64,000 bases of DNA from UMGS1601 sp964617585. Lineage in GTDB: Bacteria > Bacillota > Clostridia > Oscillospirales > Ruminococcaceae. The position numbers and the translations under genes were made by a program. The notes below the pieces were generated by a model. That model was not told the DNA's origin and did not search any database. It saw nothing but the letters and a program-made list of their open reading frames with translations. This document shows positions 51,023-58,760 of the stretch, piece by piece. How positions within the stretch are numbered: position 1 is the first letter of the stretch; the number at the start of each line of letters is the position of its first letter. The DNA is taken from the NCBI GenBank assembly GCA_964617585.1, contig CAZTXS010000002.1, positions 1-64,000 on the forward strand, written 5' to 3'.

Positions 51023-52220
51023 AATATGAAATTTTATCAAGAATGTTATTCAGATACGCTATTATAACTCCGTAATTAGACATCGCCACTCCTTGTTTTT
51101 TGGCTCTGTCAATTCGTGAAAGCACATATTTTCTGTTGAACATACAAGCTCCGCACTGAATTATCAAATCATATTTCGTCAAATCTTCAGGAAAGTCAGG
51201 TCCGCTCACTATATCTACAGTCAGTCCCTCGCCCACCTTTTTCCTCAGAAGCTTTGGAATCTTTTCTCTGCCTATATCCTCGCTCAACGGAGCATGAGTG
51301 CAGGCTTCCGCAATAAGCACCTTAGACCTTTCAGTCAGAAGCTCAACTGCTTCCGCTGATTTTATATAATACTCCAAATCTCCCTTATAGCCTGCAAACA
51401 AAGTCGAAAAGGAAGTCAGCATACTTTCCTCAGGCTTTTTGTCATAAACCGTTTTAAAAACCTGAGAATCGGTAATTATCAACTTCGGCGGACAGGAAAG
51501 AGAGTTAAGCGTTTCATCGATTTTATCTGTTGTGCAGCTCATAACAAGACACTTTTTATCAAGAAGATCACGTATCGTCTGAACCTGTGGAAGAATCAAT
51601 CTGCCCTTAGGAGCCTGAATATCCTGCGGCATAACAAGCAGTACCAAATCTCCCTCGCTCACCAAATTCCCTGTTATGCTCCTGCTTCCGAAATCTTCGG
51701 GAATAAGTCTGATAAGAGCGTCCTTGAATCTGTCTGTTAAATTTTCGTTTTCAGAGCTTAGCGTCAGCGGCTCTTCCTTAGTCTTTTCGGTAAGTTCTCT
51801 CTTCAAAGCTGTAATTTCATCTTTGTCTAAAGCGTCCGCTTTGCTTATGACGGTCAAAACAGGAGTTCCTCTGCTTTTAAAAAATCTAAACCACTCAAGC
51901 TCTTTGGTAATATCAGAGTCCGAAAACAAAATAACCGCAACATCTGTTTTTTCCGCCGCTCTTTTTGTCTTTTCAACTCTTATGCTTCCAAGCTCTCCGA
52001 TATCGTCAAAGCCCGCCGTATCTATAAGCACGCAAGCCCCTAAACCGGCTATCTCCATTGATTTAAAAACCGGGTCGGTAGTTGTTCCGGCAACATCGGA
52101 AACAATAGAAATTTCCTGCTTTGCAAACGCATTAATAAGCGTTGATTTTCCCGAATTTCTCTTTCCGAAAAAGCCTATGTGCAGTCTGTCCGCTCTTGGT
52201 GTTTCATTTAATGTCGGCAT
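51021..52220 (-). CDS. hydF: [FeFe]-hydrogenase H-cluster maturation GTPase
   Basis: 399 residues from MPTLNETPRADR; the longer frame has no better site. GTPase: P-loop GKRNSGKST (19-27), DTAGFDD, SKAD. A dimerisation domain follows, then the Fe-S domain with CTHAPLS and CGACMFNRK, which holds the cluster. HydF is the scaffold that carries the 2Fe precursor made with HydE and HydG to the hydrogenase. Last gene of the maturation operon. No hydrogenase structural gene lies in the window. Confidence 0.93.
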   Translation of the reverse strand: MPTLNETPRADRLHIGFFGKRNSGKSTLINAFAKQEISIVSDVAGTTTDPVFKSMEIAGLGACVLIDTAGFDDIGELGSIRVEKTKRAAEKTDVAVILFSDSDITKELEWFRFFKSRGTPVLTVISKADALDKDEITALKRELTEKTKEEPLTLSSENENLTDRFKDALIRLIPEDFGSRSITGNLVSEGDLVLLVMPQDIQAPKGRLILPQVQTIRDLLDKKCLVMSCTTDKIDETLNSLSCPPKLIITDSQVFKTVYDKKPEESMLTSFSTLFAGYKGDLEYYIKSAEAVELLTERSKVLIAEACTHAPLSEDIGREKIPKLLRKKVGEGLTVDIVSGPDFPEDLTKYDLIIQCGACMFNRKYVLSRIDRAKKQGVAMSNYGVIIAYLNNILDKISY

Positions 52221-52271
52221 AATATAATCCACCCTTCGCAAAAATATTCCCCGTCCATCACTTAAAATCAA

Positions 52272-53690
52272 CTAAAACCTGAAATCACGCTCGCCTTTAT
52301 GAATTTTTTCTATCCTTTCCTTTGCGATACCTTTTGTCTTTTCATTAGGTATAAGCTCAATCTGCTTTTCTATAAGCTTTTCGCCCTTTTGCTTAGTGTC
52401 CTCGCTCGCATAGTCCTCCAAATATTCCTTCAGCGTCATTAAAGCGTTCGGCTGACAGCAGTTTGCAATCTGACCTGATTTGCACAGGCTCATAAACCTG
52501 TCGCCTGTTCTTCCCTCACGGTAACAAGCTGTACAGAAGCTAGGTATATATCCCATCTCCAAAAGCCAATTTACAACCTGGTCAAGCGTTCTGGTATCGG
52601 TAACGTCAAACTGGGCTGAATTGTCCTCCTCCGGCTCAGGCTCGACATATCCTCCTACGCTTGTTCTCGAACCTCCGCTTATCTGCGATACGCCGAGCTT
52701 TAATACTCTTTCTCTTGATTTCTGTGATTCCCTGGTTGAGATAATCATACCCGTATACGGTACAGCTATTCTGATAACCGAAACAATCTTAGCGAAAATG
52801 TCATCTGAAATTGAATTTGAAAAATCCGCCTTGTCAATATCGTCCGCTCCGCAGATTCTCGGAACGGATATAGTATGCGGACCCACTCCGTGAACAGCTT
52901 CAAGATGCTCGGCGTGCATAAGCAAGCCTACAAAATCATATTTATACATTTCAAGCCCGAACAGAACGCCGATACCTACATCGTCGATTCCACCCTCCAT
53001 GGCTCTGTCCATAGCCTCGGTGTGATAAGCGTAATTGTGCTTTGGCCCCGTCGGGTGAAGAAGCTCATAATCGTGCTTGTTATACGTTTCCTGAAAGAGA
53101 ATGTATGTTCCTATTCCGGCTTCCTTAAGCCTCCGGTAATTTTCAACCGTAGTAGCGGCTATATTTACATTCACACGTCTGATAGCTCCGTTTTTGTGCT
53201 TGATTGAATATATGGTCTTGATACTCTCCAAAATATATTCAATAGGATTATTGACAGGATCCTCTCCCGACTCGATAGCGAGCCTTTTGTGCCCCATATC
53301 CTGAAGCGCAATAACCTCCTGTTTTATTTCCTCCTGAGTAAGCTTTTTACGGCTTATATGCTTATTGCAGTGATGATAAGGACAGTATGTACAGCCGTTT
53401 ACACAGTAGTTTGAAAGATAGAGCGGAGCGAACATTACTATTCGGTCGCCGTAAAGCTTCTGTTTTATTTCAATGGCTGTCTGCTCCATAGCTTCAATAC
53501 ATTCGGGTATGTCACATTCAAGAAGCGCCGCCGCTTCTCTGTGAGTAAGTCCCTTGCAGTCCTTTGCTCTTTCAATAAGCGACATAATGTATTCCCTGTC
53601 GTTCTTTCTCTCCTGCGCTTCCTTTAAGGTATCAAGAATTTCTTCATCGTTTATAAATTCCTCCGCCTTCATTGATTTAACGTCATACAT
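52272..53690 (-). CDS. hydG: [FeFe]-hydrogenase maturase, tyrosine lyase (radical SAM)
   Basis: 472 residues. Radical SAM motif in SNYCVNGCTYCPYH; the C-terminal CTACYREGRTGDRFM and NCCQPN hold the second cluster that binds CO and cyanide made from tyrosine. Full length. 33 bp downstream of hydE. Ribosome-binding site GGAGGGAATT. Confidence 0.96.
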   Translation of the reverse strand: MYDVKSMKAEEFINDEEILDTLKEAQERKNDREYIMSLIERAKDCKGLTHREAAALLECDIPECIEAMEQTAIEIKQKLYGDRIVMFAPLYLSNYCVNGCTYCPYHHCNKHISRKKLTQEEIKQEVIALQDMGHKRLAIESGEDPVNNPIEYILESIKTIYSIKHKNGAIRRVNVNIAATTVENYRRLKEAGIGTYILFQETYNKHDYELLHPTGPKHNYAYHTEAMDRAMEGGIDDVGIGVLFGLEMYKYDFVGLLMHAEHLEAVHGVGPHTISVPRICGADDIDKADFSNSISDDIFAKIVSVIRIAVPYTGMIISTRESQKSRERVLKLGVSQISGGSRTSVGGYVEPEPEEDNSAQFDVTDTRTLDQVVNWLLEMGYIPSFCTACYREGRTGDRFMSLCKSGQIANCCQPNALMTLKEYLEDYASEDTKQKGEKLIEKQIELIPNEKTKGIAKERIEKIHKGERDFRF

Positions 53691-53723
53691 AAAAATTCCC
53701 TCCGTTTAGTGTATAAATATTAA

Positions 53724-54788
53724 TCAGGCTTCAATAAGGACTTGCTCGTCATTATAATCGCCTCTGTCGGTTACTATTTCATAGCCTATGCTTTTCATCC
53801 GATTGCTTAAGCACGCCTTGCACTGCGCCGATTCATCTCCCGTACATATCTTATTATCGTATAAAAGATACTTAGCCCTGACCTCGGTTGGGGAAAGATT
53901 AGGCATAACTACGTTAGCTCCCGCCAAAATCCCTTGCTCTCTTCCGCTATTTGAAACAGTTCCTAAAGCCGTGGTTGCGGGAAGCAGTACATTCGGCTTC
54001 ATAAGTCTTATCAGTGACAGCATAAAAAGCGTATCCTCAAGACTTCCTTCTTTTTCGTTTTTAAAAGGCGTGTCATGCTGTGGAATAAAAGGACCTATCC
54101 CAACCATTTCAGGGTCAAGCTCCTTAATAAACAGCATATCCTCAGCTAAATTTTCAGCTGTCTGATAAGGCGAACCTACCATAAATCCGCAACCCGTCTG
54201 ATAACCGATTTTCTTCAGGTCATACAGACATTCCTGTCTGCGCTTTGCAGTGAGATTTTCAGGATGAAGCTTCGCATAATGCTCCGGATTTGCAGTTTCA
54301 TGCCTGAGAAGATACCTGTCAGCCCCTGCGTCAAACAGCCTTTTATAGCTTTCATAGCTGCGTTCGCCCAGCGAAAGAGTAACTGCGCAGTCGGGATACA
54401 AGCTTTTTATACTGCTTATCAAAGAACAGAAAAAAACATCGGTGAACTTGACGTCCTCACCGTCCTGCAAAACAAAAGTCCTGAAGCCTAACTCATAGCC
54501 CTCGCCGCAGCAGTTTAAAATTTCTTCCTTACTCAAACGGTAACGCTTTGCATTTTTATTTGAACGTCTTAGCCCGCAGTAAAGACAGTCGTTCTTACAA
54601 TAGCTTGAAAACTCAATAAGTCCTCTTACATATACTTTTTTCCCGAATACTCTGTCCGCTTCGACTCTTGCAAGCTCTCTTGCAAACGCTCTGTCACCGT
54701 CGGTATATGTATCTATCAACTGTGTAAACTCGTCTTTGCTCAGTATTCTTTCATTTTTCAGCTTTTCGATCAGTTCCTTATTATTCAT
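53724..54788 (-). CDS. hydE: [FeFe]-hydrogenase maturase (radical SAM)
   Basis: 354 residues with the motif C-KND-C-LY-C-GLR, a TIM barrel with LQDGED, LRHETA and GPFIPQHDTPF. It provides the dithiolamine part of the H-cluster. Its last eleven residues (about DYNDEQVLIEA) are encoded by a fragment of the dispersed repeat, so the C-terminus has been rewritten by an element insertion. 26 bp after the TM1266-type gene. Confidence 0.95.
   Translation of the reverse strand: MNNKELIEKLKNERILSKDEFTQLIDTYTDGDRAFARELARVEADRVFGKKVYVRGLIEFSSYCKNDCLYCGLRRSNKNAKRYRLSKEEILNCCGEGYELGFRTFVLQDGEDVKFTDVFFCSLISSIKSLYPDCAVTLSLGERSYESYKRLFDAGADRYLLRHETANPEHYAKLHPENLTAKRRQECLYDLKKIGYQTGCGFMVGSPYQTAENLAEDMLFIKELDPEMVGIGPFIPQHDTPFKNEKEGSLEDTLFMLSLIRLMKPNVLLPATTALGTVSNSGREQGILAGANVVMPNLSPTEVRAKYLLYDNKICTGDESAQCKACLSNRMKSIGYEIVTDRGDYNDEQVLIEA
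53730..53756 (+). repeat. End fragment of the dispersed repeat inside the hydE 3' end
   Basis: TTCAATAAGGACTTGCTCGTCATTATA on the plus strand, overlapping the last codons of hydE on the minus strand. It is the only family member clearly inside a coding sequence. Confidence 0.75.
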
Positions 54789-54814
54789 AACTCACCCCTT
54801 TTATTTCCCTAAAC

Positions 54815-55075
54815 TTAAAGCTTTGAATAAACTGTCTTAGCCGTGACGTTCTTTATCATTCCCAGCTTTCCTGAAATTGCTCCTATAATCTCATTCGGTG
54901 CGTCTGCAACAACGCTGATAACATTTACATTTTTCTTGTGATACGGTATGCCCATTCTGCCGATTATGTAGTCAGAATAGTCGTGAAGAATCTTATTAAG
55001 CTTTTCAGTCTGTTCAATTTCTTCAACTATTATAGCTATAACTGCCAGTCTGGTACCGCTCTGTTCATTAACCAT
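54815..55075 (-). CDS. TM1266-type iron-only hydrogenase system regulator
   Basis: 86 residues, a compact ACT/ferredoxin-like fold: AVIAIIVEEIEQTEKLNKIL, IIGRMGIPYHKKNVNVISVV, GKLGMIKNVTAKTVYSK. It matches the TM1266 family, which sits at the head of hydrogenase-maturation operons and is thought to sense a small ligand. First gene of the operon; its ribosome-binding site follows immediately after a leader terminator. Confidence 0.88.
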   Translation of the reverse strand: MVNEQSGTRLAVIAIIVEEIEQTEKLNKILHDYSDYIIGRMGIPYHKKNVNVISVVADAPNEIIGAISGKLGMIKNVTAKTVYSKL

Positions 55076-55259
55076 ATCAATCTCCGTTCCGCATTAAAAA
55101 ATCCTTTCACCTATAAAGGCAAAAGGATATAATTTCTCACTCGCAAATAAACAAGACTGCGATAAACTCTATACTCCGCCTTCAGGCTCAGGACTCTCCC
55201 TTGCCGTTAGAATCGATTTATTTTTATGCGCTTACAGTCCGGAAAACCTTTCTGCTTAC
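55076..55259 (-). promoter_or_regulatory. Structured leader RNA of the hydrogenase-maturation operon (riboswitch-like)
   Basis: About 184-base 5' leader from the promoter at 55266 to the first ORF. An aptamer-like block (55154-55238) is closed by GACTG/CAGTC and contains a GCC-TGAA-GGC hairpin. An intrinsic terminator (55095-55127) lies just before the ribosome-binding site, the layout of a transcription-attenuating riboswitch. An upstream AGAAAGG could pair with the terminator's CCTTTT and act as an antiterminator. I do not recognise any published riboswitch class in it; a ligand is not proposed. Confidence 0.6.
55095..55127 (-). terminator. Leader terminator ahead of the TM1266-type gene
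   Basis: Minus strand ATCCTTTTGCC...GGTGAAAGGAT followed by TTTTTT, 19 bp before the ATG of the first operon gene. It must be overcome for any hyd expression from the upstream promoter. Confidence 0.8.
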
Positions 55260-55265
55260 AAAAAT

Positions 55266-55294
55266 ATTATAACACCCATATTTACAAATGTCAA
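55266..55294 (-). promoter_or_regulatory. Sigma-A promoter of the hyd maturation operon
   Basis: Minus strand TTGACA (55294-55289), 17-base spacer, TATAAT (55271-55266), a perfect consensus match. Confidence 0.85.
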
Positions 55295-55317
55295 GCAAAC
55301 GTTTGAAATTGCCTGAT

Positions 55318-55995
55318 CTAATTGCAAAACTGTTCCCTCATGGTCAAAAGCAGCTTTTTCTCACGCCTTGAAACCTGAACCTGCGTCATATCAAGCAGTC
55401 TTGCAGTTTCGGTCTGCGTTTTATTCTGAAAATATCTAAGCCTGATAAGCTGAGCGTCTTTTTTATCCAAAGAAGCTAATATCTGTTTTAATGTCAGACT
55501 GTTCGTTATATCCTCATCGGGAGGTAAAACAGGAATATCTATCTCAGTATTGGCTTCGTCCTCATAGCCTCCCCCGGCAAGACTGAGCGGAGGAAGCGAA
55601 ACGTTTAACGCTTCTATAACATCTTCCTCTGAAATATCGGCAAGCTTTGAAAGCTCTTCAATAGTCGGCTCTCTGCCCTTGGTTCTTACAAAACGCTCCC
55701 TGATTTGAGAGATTTTCAGCGACAGCTCTTTAAGCCCTCTCGAAACCTTGATTGTTCCGCCGTCGCGAAACAGCCTTTTAATTTCCCCTAAAATAACCGG
55801 CACGGCATAGGTAGAGAACTTAACTCCCCTGCTTTCGTCAAAGCCTTTGACCGCCTTTAAAAGTCCAATACATCCTGCTCCGTAAAGATCGTCGTAATCT
55901 ATCCCCTTTGAACGAAACTTATTTGCACACAGATGAACAAGACCTAAATTATCCTCTATGAACTTTTTACTGCTGTCAAGTTCAATCATTTGCAT
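55318..55995 (-). CDS. sigF: Sporulation sigma factor SigF (spoIIAC)
   Basis: 225 residues. Region 2 DDLYGAGCIGLLKAVKGFDE and KFSTYAVPVILGEIKRLFRD; region 3 GREPTIEELSKLADISEEDV; region 4 QTETARLLDMTQVQVSRREK. It directs the first forespore-specific transcription. Third gene of spoIIA, 31 bp after spoIIAB, whose product holds it inactive. Confidence 0.95.
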   Translation of the reverse strand: MQMIELDSSKKFIEDNLGLVHLCANKFRSKGIDYDDLYGAGCIGLLKAVKGFDESRGVKFSTYAVPVILGEIKRLFRDGGTIKVSRGLKELSLKISQIRERFVRTKGREPTIEELSKLADISEEDVIEALNVSLPPLSLAGGGYEDEANTEIDIPVLPPDEDITNSLTLKQILASLDKKDAQLIRLRYFQNKTQTETARLLDMTQVQVSRREKKLLLTMREQFCN

Positions 55996-56026
55996 ATCCT
56001 CTTAAGCTCAGAATTTTTGTTATGTA

Positions 56027-56479
56027 TCAGTCGAGCTTGGTTTTAAGCTTTTTGGTGAGAACTACCGTTGTGCCTTTACCCTCCTTGCTGTAAACCTTCA
56101 GCTTGTCCATAAAGCTTTCCATTACAGCGAAGCCCAGTCCTGCTCTCTCCTCCTCTGGCGAGGTGGTGAAAAGCGGTTCCATAGCCTTTTTTATATCGGG
56201 AATACCGCACCCGAAGTCCTTTATTTTTATGTAAATAACGTTGTCCTCATAGATTCTCGCAAGCAGTTCTATTTTTCCTATCTGATTTTTATAAGCGTGG
56301 ACTATCGAGTTCGTAACCGCTTCCGAAACAGCGGTTTTAATGTCGGATATTTCATCGACCTGCGGATCGAGCTGGGACGCAAAGCCCGAAACCGCAAGCC
56401 TTGAAAACCGCTCGTTCTCTGAAAGACTGGGGAACTGAAGCTTTATCTCATTTAATATTTTTGGTTTTTTCTTCGGCAT
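56027..56479 (-). CDS. spoIIAB: Anti-sigma-F factor and serine kinase
   Basis: 150 residues, GHKL ATPase fold: N box EAVTNSIVHAY, G1 DFGCGIPD, G2 EERAGLGFAVM. It binds SigF and phosphorylates SpoIIAA. Strong site GAGGAGGTAAAAAGC before ATG; it overlaps spoIIAA by 32 bases. Confidence 0.95.
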   Translation of the reverse strand: MPKKKPKILNEIKLQFPSLSENERFSRLAVSGFASQLDPQVDEISDIKTAVSEAVTNSIVHAYKNQIGKIELLARIYEDNVIYIKIKDFGCGIPDIKKAMEPLFTTSPEEERAGLGFAVMESFMDKLKVYSKEGKGTTVVLTKKLKTKLD

Positions 56480-56945
56480 AGCTTTTTACCTCCTCATCTT
56501 TATTGTTTTCTGAAACATCGGCGGAATTATTCTTATGAACGTTAATTGCCTCCGTCTTAACCTCGTCTGACGGCTTGTCCGAATTGACAAGCGAACCGCT
56601 CTCACTCATTTCAGACAAAGGAATATCTATATTCACTATTTTCGCAAGCTTGTTTATTCCGGCAACAAGCATAACTTTTTTAATGAGCGGCGGAGGATTC
56701 TGAATAAACAATCTTCCTCCTCTTTCGTTCTGGAGCTTATATCTTCCCATAACAAGACCTATGCCCGAACTATCCATAAAATCCACTTTAGAAAAGTCAA
56801 GATAAAGCTCCGACGGGTTAAGCTTCTCGATATTAATATCAATCTCTTTTCTTATGTTTTTAGCGGTATGGTGATCTATCTCTCCGCTTATAAAAGCCGT
56901 GAGCTTAGACTTTTCTTCAACTTCATCATATATTTTCAGTCCCAA
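56448..56945 (-). CDS. spoIIAA: Anti-anti-sigma factor with C-terminal extension
   Basis: 165 residues against about 117 in Bacillus. STAS domain (1-112) with the phosphorylation site in FMDSSGIGLVMGRYK (Ser59). It releases SigF by binding SpoIIAB when dephosphorylated. Residues about 113-165 form an acidic, Lys/Asn-rich disordered tail whose coding end overlaps spoIIAB. The tail could tune stability or partner exchange; that is inference. Confidence 0.92.
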   Translation of the reverse strand: MGLKIYDEVEEKSKLTAFISGEIDHHTAKNIRKEIDINIEKLNPSELYLDFSKVDFMDSSGIGLVMGRYKLQNERGGRLFIQNPPPLIKKVMLVAGINKLAKIVNIDIPLSEMSESGSLVNSDKPSDEVKTEAINVHKNNSADVSENNKDEEVKSYAEEKTKNIK

Positions 56946-56999
56946 AATTCTTTCAACTTCCCTTCCGGTTAATATAGTTTTAATTTTCTGATAAAATAA

Positions 57000-57034
57000 T
57001 AACAGCTTCTGACTAAAAAATATGTCAAAAGCTG
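57000..57034 (-). terminator. Probable terminator between sulfotransferase-like gene and spoIIA
   Basis: AACAGCTT(CT)GAC pairs with GTC(AA)AAGCTGTT; the minus strand continues TTATTATTTT. It would stop the sulfotransferase transcript before spoIIA. Confidence 0.6.
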
Positions 57035-57075
57035 TTTTATTGCATATTATATTTTACTGATTTTAAAATATCCTT

Positions 57076-58245
57076 TTATTTTGATTTCCTTACCTTATTA
57101 AATAAAGACAAAACCTTACCTCCTATTTTTCTGTAAAGAGGGCGCTGATAATATTTTAGTCTGCGCTTTGTTTCTTCGAGCTTTGTTTGCGTGCTTTCAA
57201 GCTTTCTGTTCATATCCTTCGCTTCAAGCTCAAGCATTTTTCCGCATATATAAACAAGCTCGTCTTTAGAATACTCCTGCTTCGGACTACTTCTTTCGGG
57301 TATTTCATCTCTGAACAGTATACCGTCGCACCTGTTTAAATACTCTCTTGCCACCGCCTGATTTGAAGCTTCAAACTTACTCAGAAAATCCATCTGCCCT
57401 TCATAAGTAAAATACCTGCACTCCGAAAGCTTGTCGCCTCCGTCAGTTTCCTCTTGAATCGTTCTCAGGTACTTTACAGTCCAATTAGGCTTTCGGAAAT
57501 ACTCTATTTTATTAAGAATTCTCTTTACCTCAAGGAAGCTTCCGTAAACTCCTGTGTTCGCCACTATGTCCATATTCCATTTTGAATCATATTCCAAGCC
57601 CAGAACGCTTAAAAAATCTGAAATCAGCGAGTTGTTTTTTCCCTCAAACTGCTGTTTCTCATAAACACGGACAATAATATTTTCTTTCCCTGTAAACTCA
57701 GCTATTTTCTCAAGTGCGGAATAATAATCAAGCTTAAAGTATTTGTACTTTTCCGAAGCGATGTATTCGTCGAAATCCAGTTGAAGCTTATCCTTGACCC
57801 TTTGAACATAATAAGACTCTATTGCCAGATCCTGTCTTCTCAAATAAACTATTACTTTAAGACCTATATTCCGCTCGTCCAAGCCCTGCTTCAAAACCCT
57901 CCAGAAGTCTTTTCTCTTTACATATCCGTTCCATATATTTTCGTCTGAAAGAATAATGTTCGGGTATTCTTTTGAAATCTCTTTTAATTTGTCCAGTCCC
58001 TCGTAAAAACGTTCGTCTTCGGACTTCCTGAAATCAGCGGCCTCTTCATCCGACATAGAATAAAAATTTTCTCTATGCACCATAAAATGAGCGTTTCTAT
58101 TCTCGCCCACTCCGGAATATCTGTAACCTAAATCGGGATAGCAGAACCCCTGTTTTTTTAGCAAATTCTCATTAAGACGCAGAAATTTCTGAATTGCTGA
58201 AGTACCTGTTTTCGGAGTACCTATGTGAAGATATAAATTTGACAT
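57076..58245 (-). CDS. Sulfotransferase-like protein
   Basis: 389 residues from MSNLYLHIG (the family usually begins at this strand; 58278 is the longer alternative). N-terminal PAPS-binding loop HIGTPKTGTSAIQKFL, later 3'-phosphate-binding region VIVYLRRQDLAIESYY, matching P-loop sulfotransferases. A C-terminal coiled coil (about 320-365, KLESTQTKLEETKRRLKYY) and a basic end follow. The acceptor could be a cell-surface glycan or polysaccharide; there are no glycosyltransferase neighbours. Possibly acquired: it lies alone between spoIIA and repeats. Confidence 0.75.
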   Translation of the reverse strand: MSNLYLHIGTPKTGTSAIQKFLRLNENLLKKQGFCYPDLGYRYSGVGENRNAHFMVHRENFYSMSDEEAADFRKSEDERFYEGLDKLKEISKEYPNIILSDENIWNGYVKRKDFWRVLKQGLDERNIGLKVIVYLRRQDLAIESYYVQRVKDKLQLDFDEYIASEKYKYFKLDYYSALEKIAEFTGKENIIVRVYEKQQFEGKNNSLISDFLSVLGLEYDSKWNMDIVANTGVYGSFLEVKRILNKIEYFRKPNWTVKYLRTIQEETDGGDKLSECRYFTYEGQMDFLSKFEASNQAVAREYLNRCDGILFRDEIPERSSPKQEYSKDELVYICGKMLELEAKDMNRKLESTQTKLEETKRRLKYYQRPLYRKIGGKVLSLFNKVRKSK

Positions 58246-58353
58246 TTTAATTACTGCACCTTTCTTAAATTCCTGCAAAACCTAGTAGCTCCAGCCCGAT
58301 AAAACCTCCGCTCAAAACATTATGAACGTAAGCTTATCCGCTATATAATTAAA

Positions 58354-58461
58354 TATAACTAAGGCAAGATGTCCCCCCCGCCTCTATAGGCGGCGGGTTC
58401 CATTACCCGGTCGGCAATGCCGACCCTTGCCACGTTGAATGACAGGCAAGCCCTTATTGAA
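58354..58461 (-). repeat. Dispersed structured repeat, short copy 10 (reverse)
   Basis: Short form without hairpin 2, reading TTCAATAAGGGCTTGCCTG on the minus strand and ending CTTGCCTTAGTTATA. First and third hairpins are intact. Confidence 0.9.
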
Positions 58462-58590
58462 TAGTTATTTATTTTTTACATTTTTCATTATACATTCTTT
58501 AGACATCTGCGATGTGAAGTTAAAGTGAAATAAACAAAAAAAGAGCAATATGCACTTTGAACTGTACCCCAAAATCCTGACAATATGACA

Positions 58591-58704
58591 TATAACTAAG
58601 GCAAGGTGTCCCCCCGCCCTATAGGCGGCGGGTTTCATTACCCGGTCGGCAATGCCGACCCTTGCCACCTTGCCACGTTGAATGACGGGCAAGCCCTTAT
58701 TGAA
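58591..58704 (-). repeat. Dispersed structured repeat, short copy 11 (reverse)
   Basis: Second short-form copy, 130 bp from copy 10 in the same orientation. It has a small internal duplication (CCTTGCCACCTTGCCACG on the plus strand). Hairpin 2 absent. The region 58246-58760 contains these two copies and no gene. Confidence 0.9.
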
Positions 58705-58760
58705 TAGTCATATAACCAGCGAAGGGGCGCAGTTAAATACATACTGCCCTCAATCTGATA

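Noticed and set aside
58465..58692. 75-codon ORF, and a similar one at 29695-29931
   Set aside because: Both are reverse readings of repeat copies (shared ARVGIADR-type peptides); no ribosome-binding site or family.
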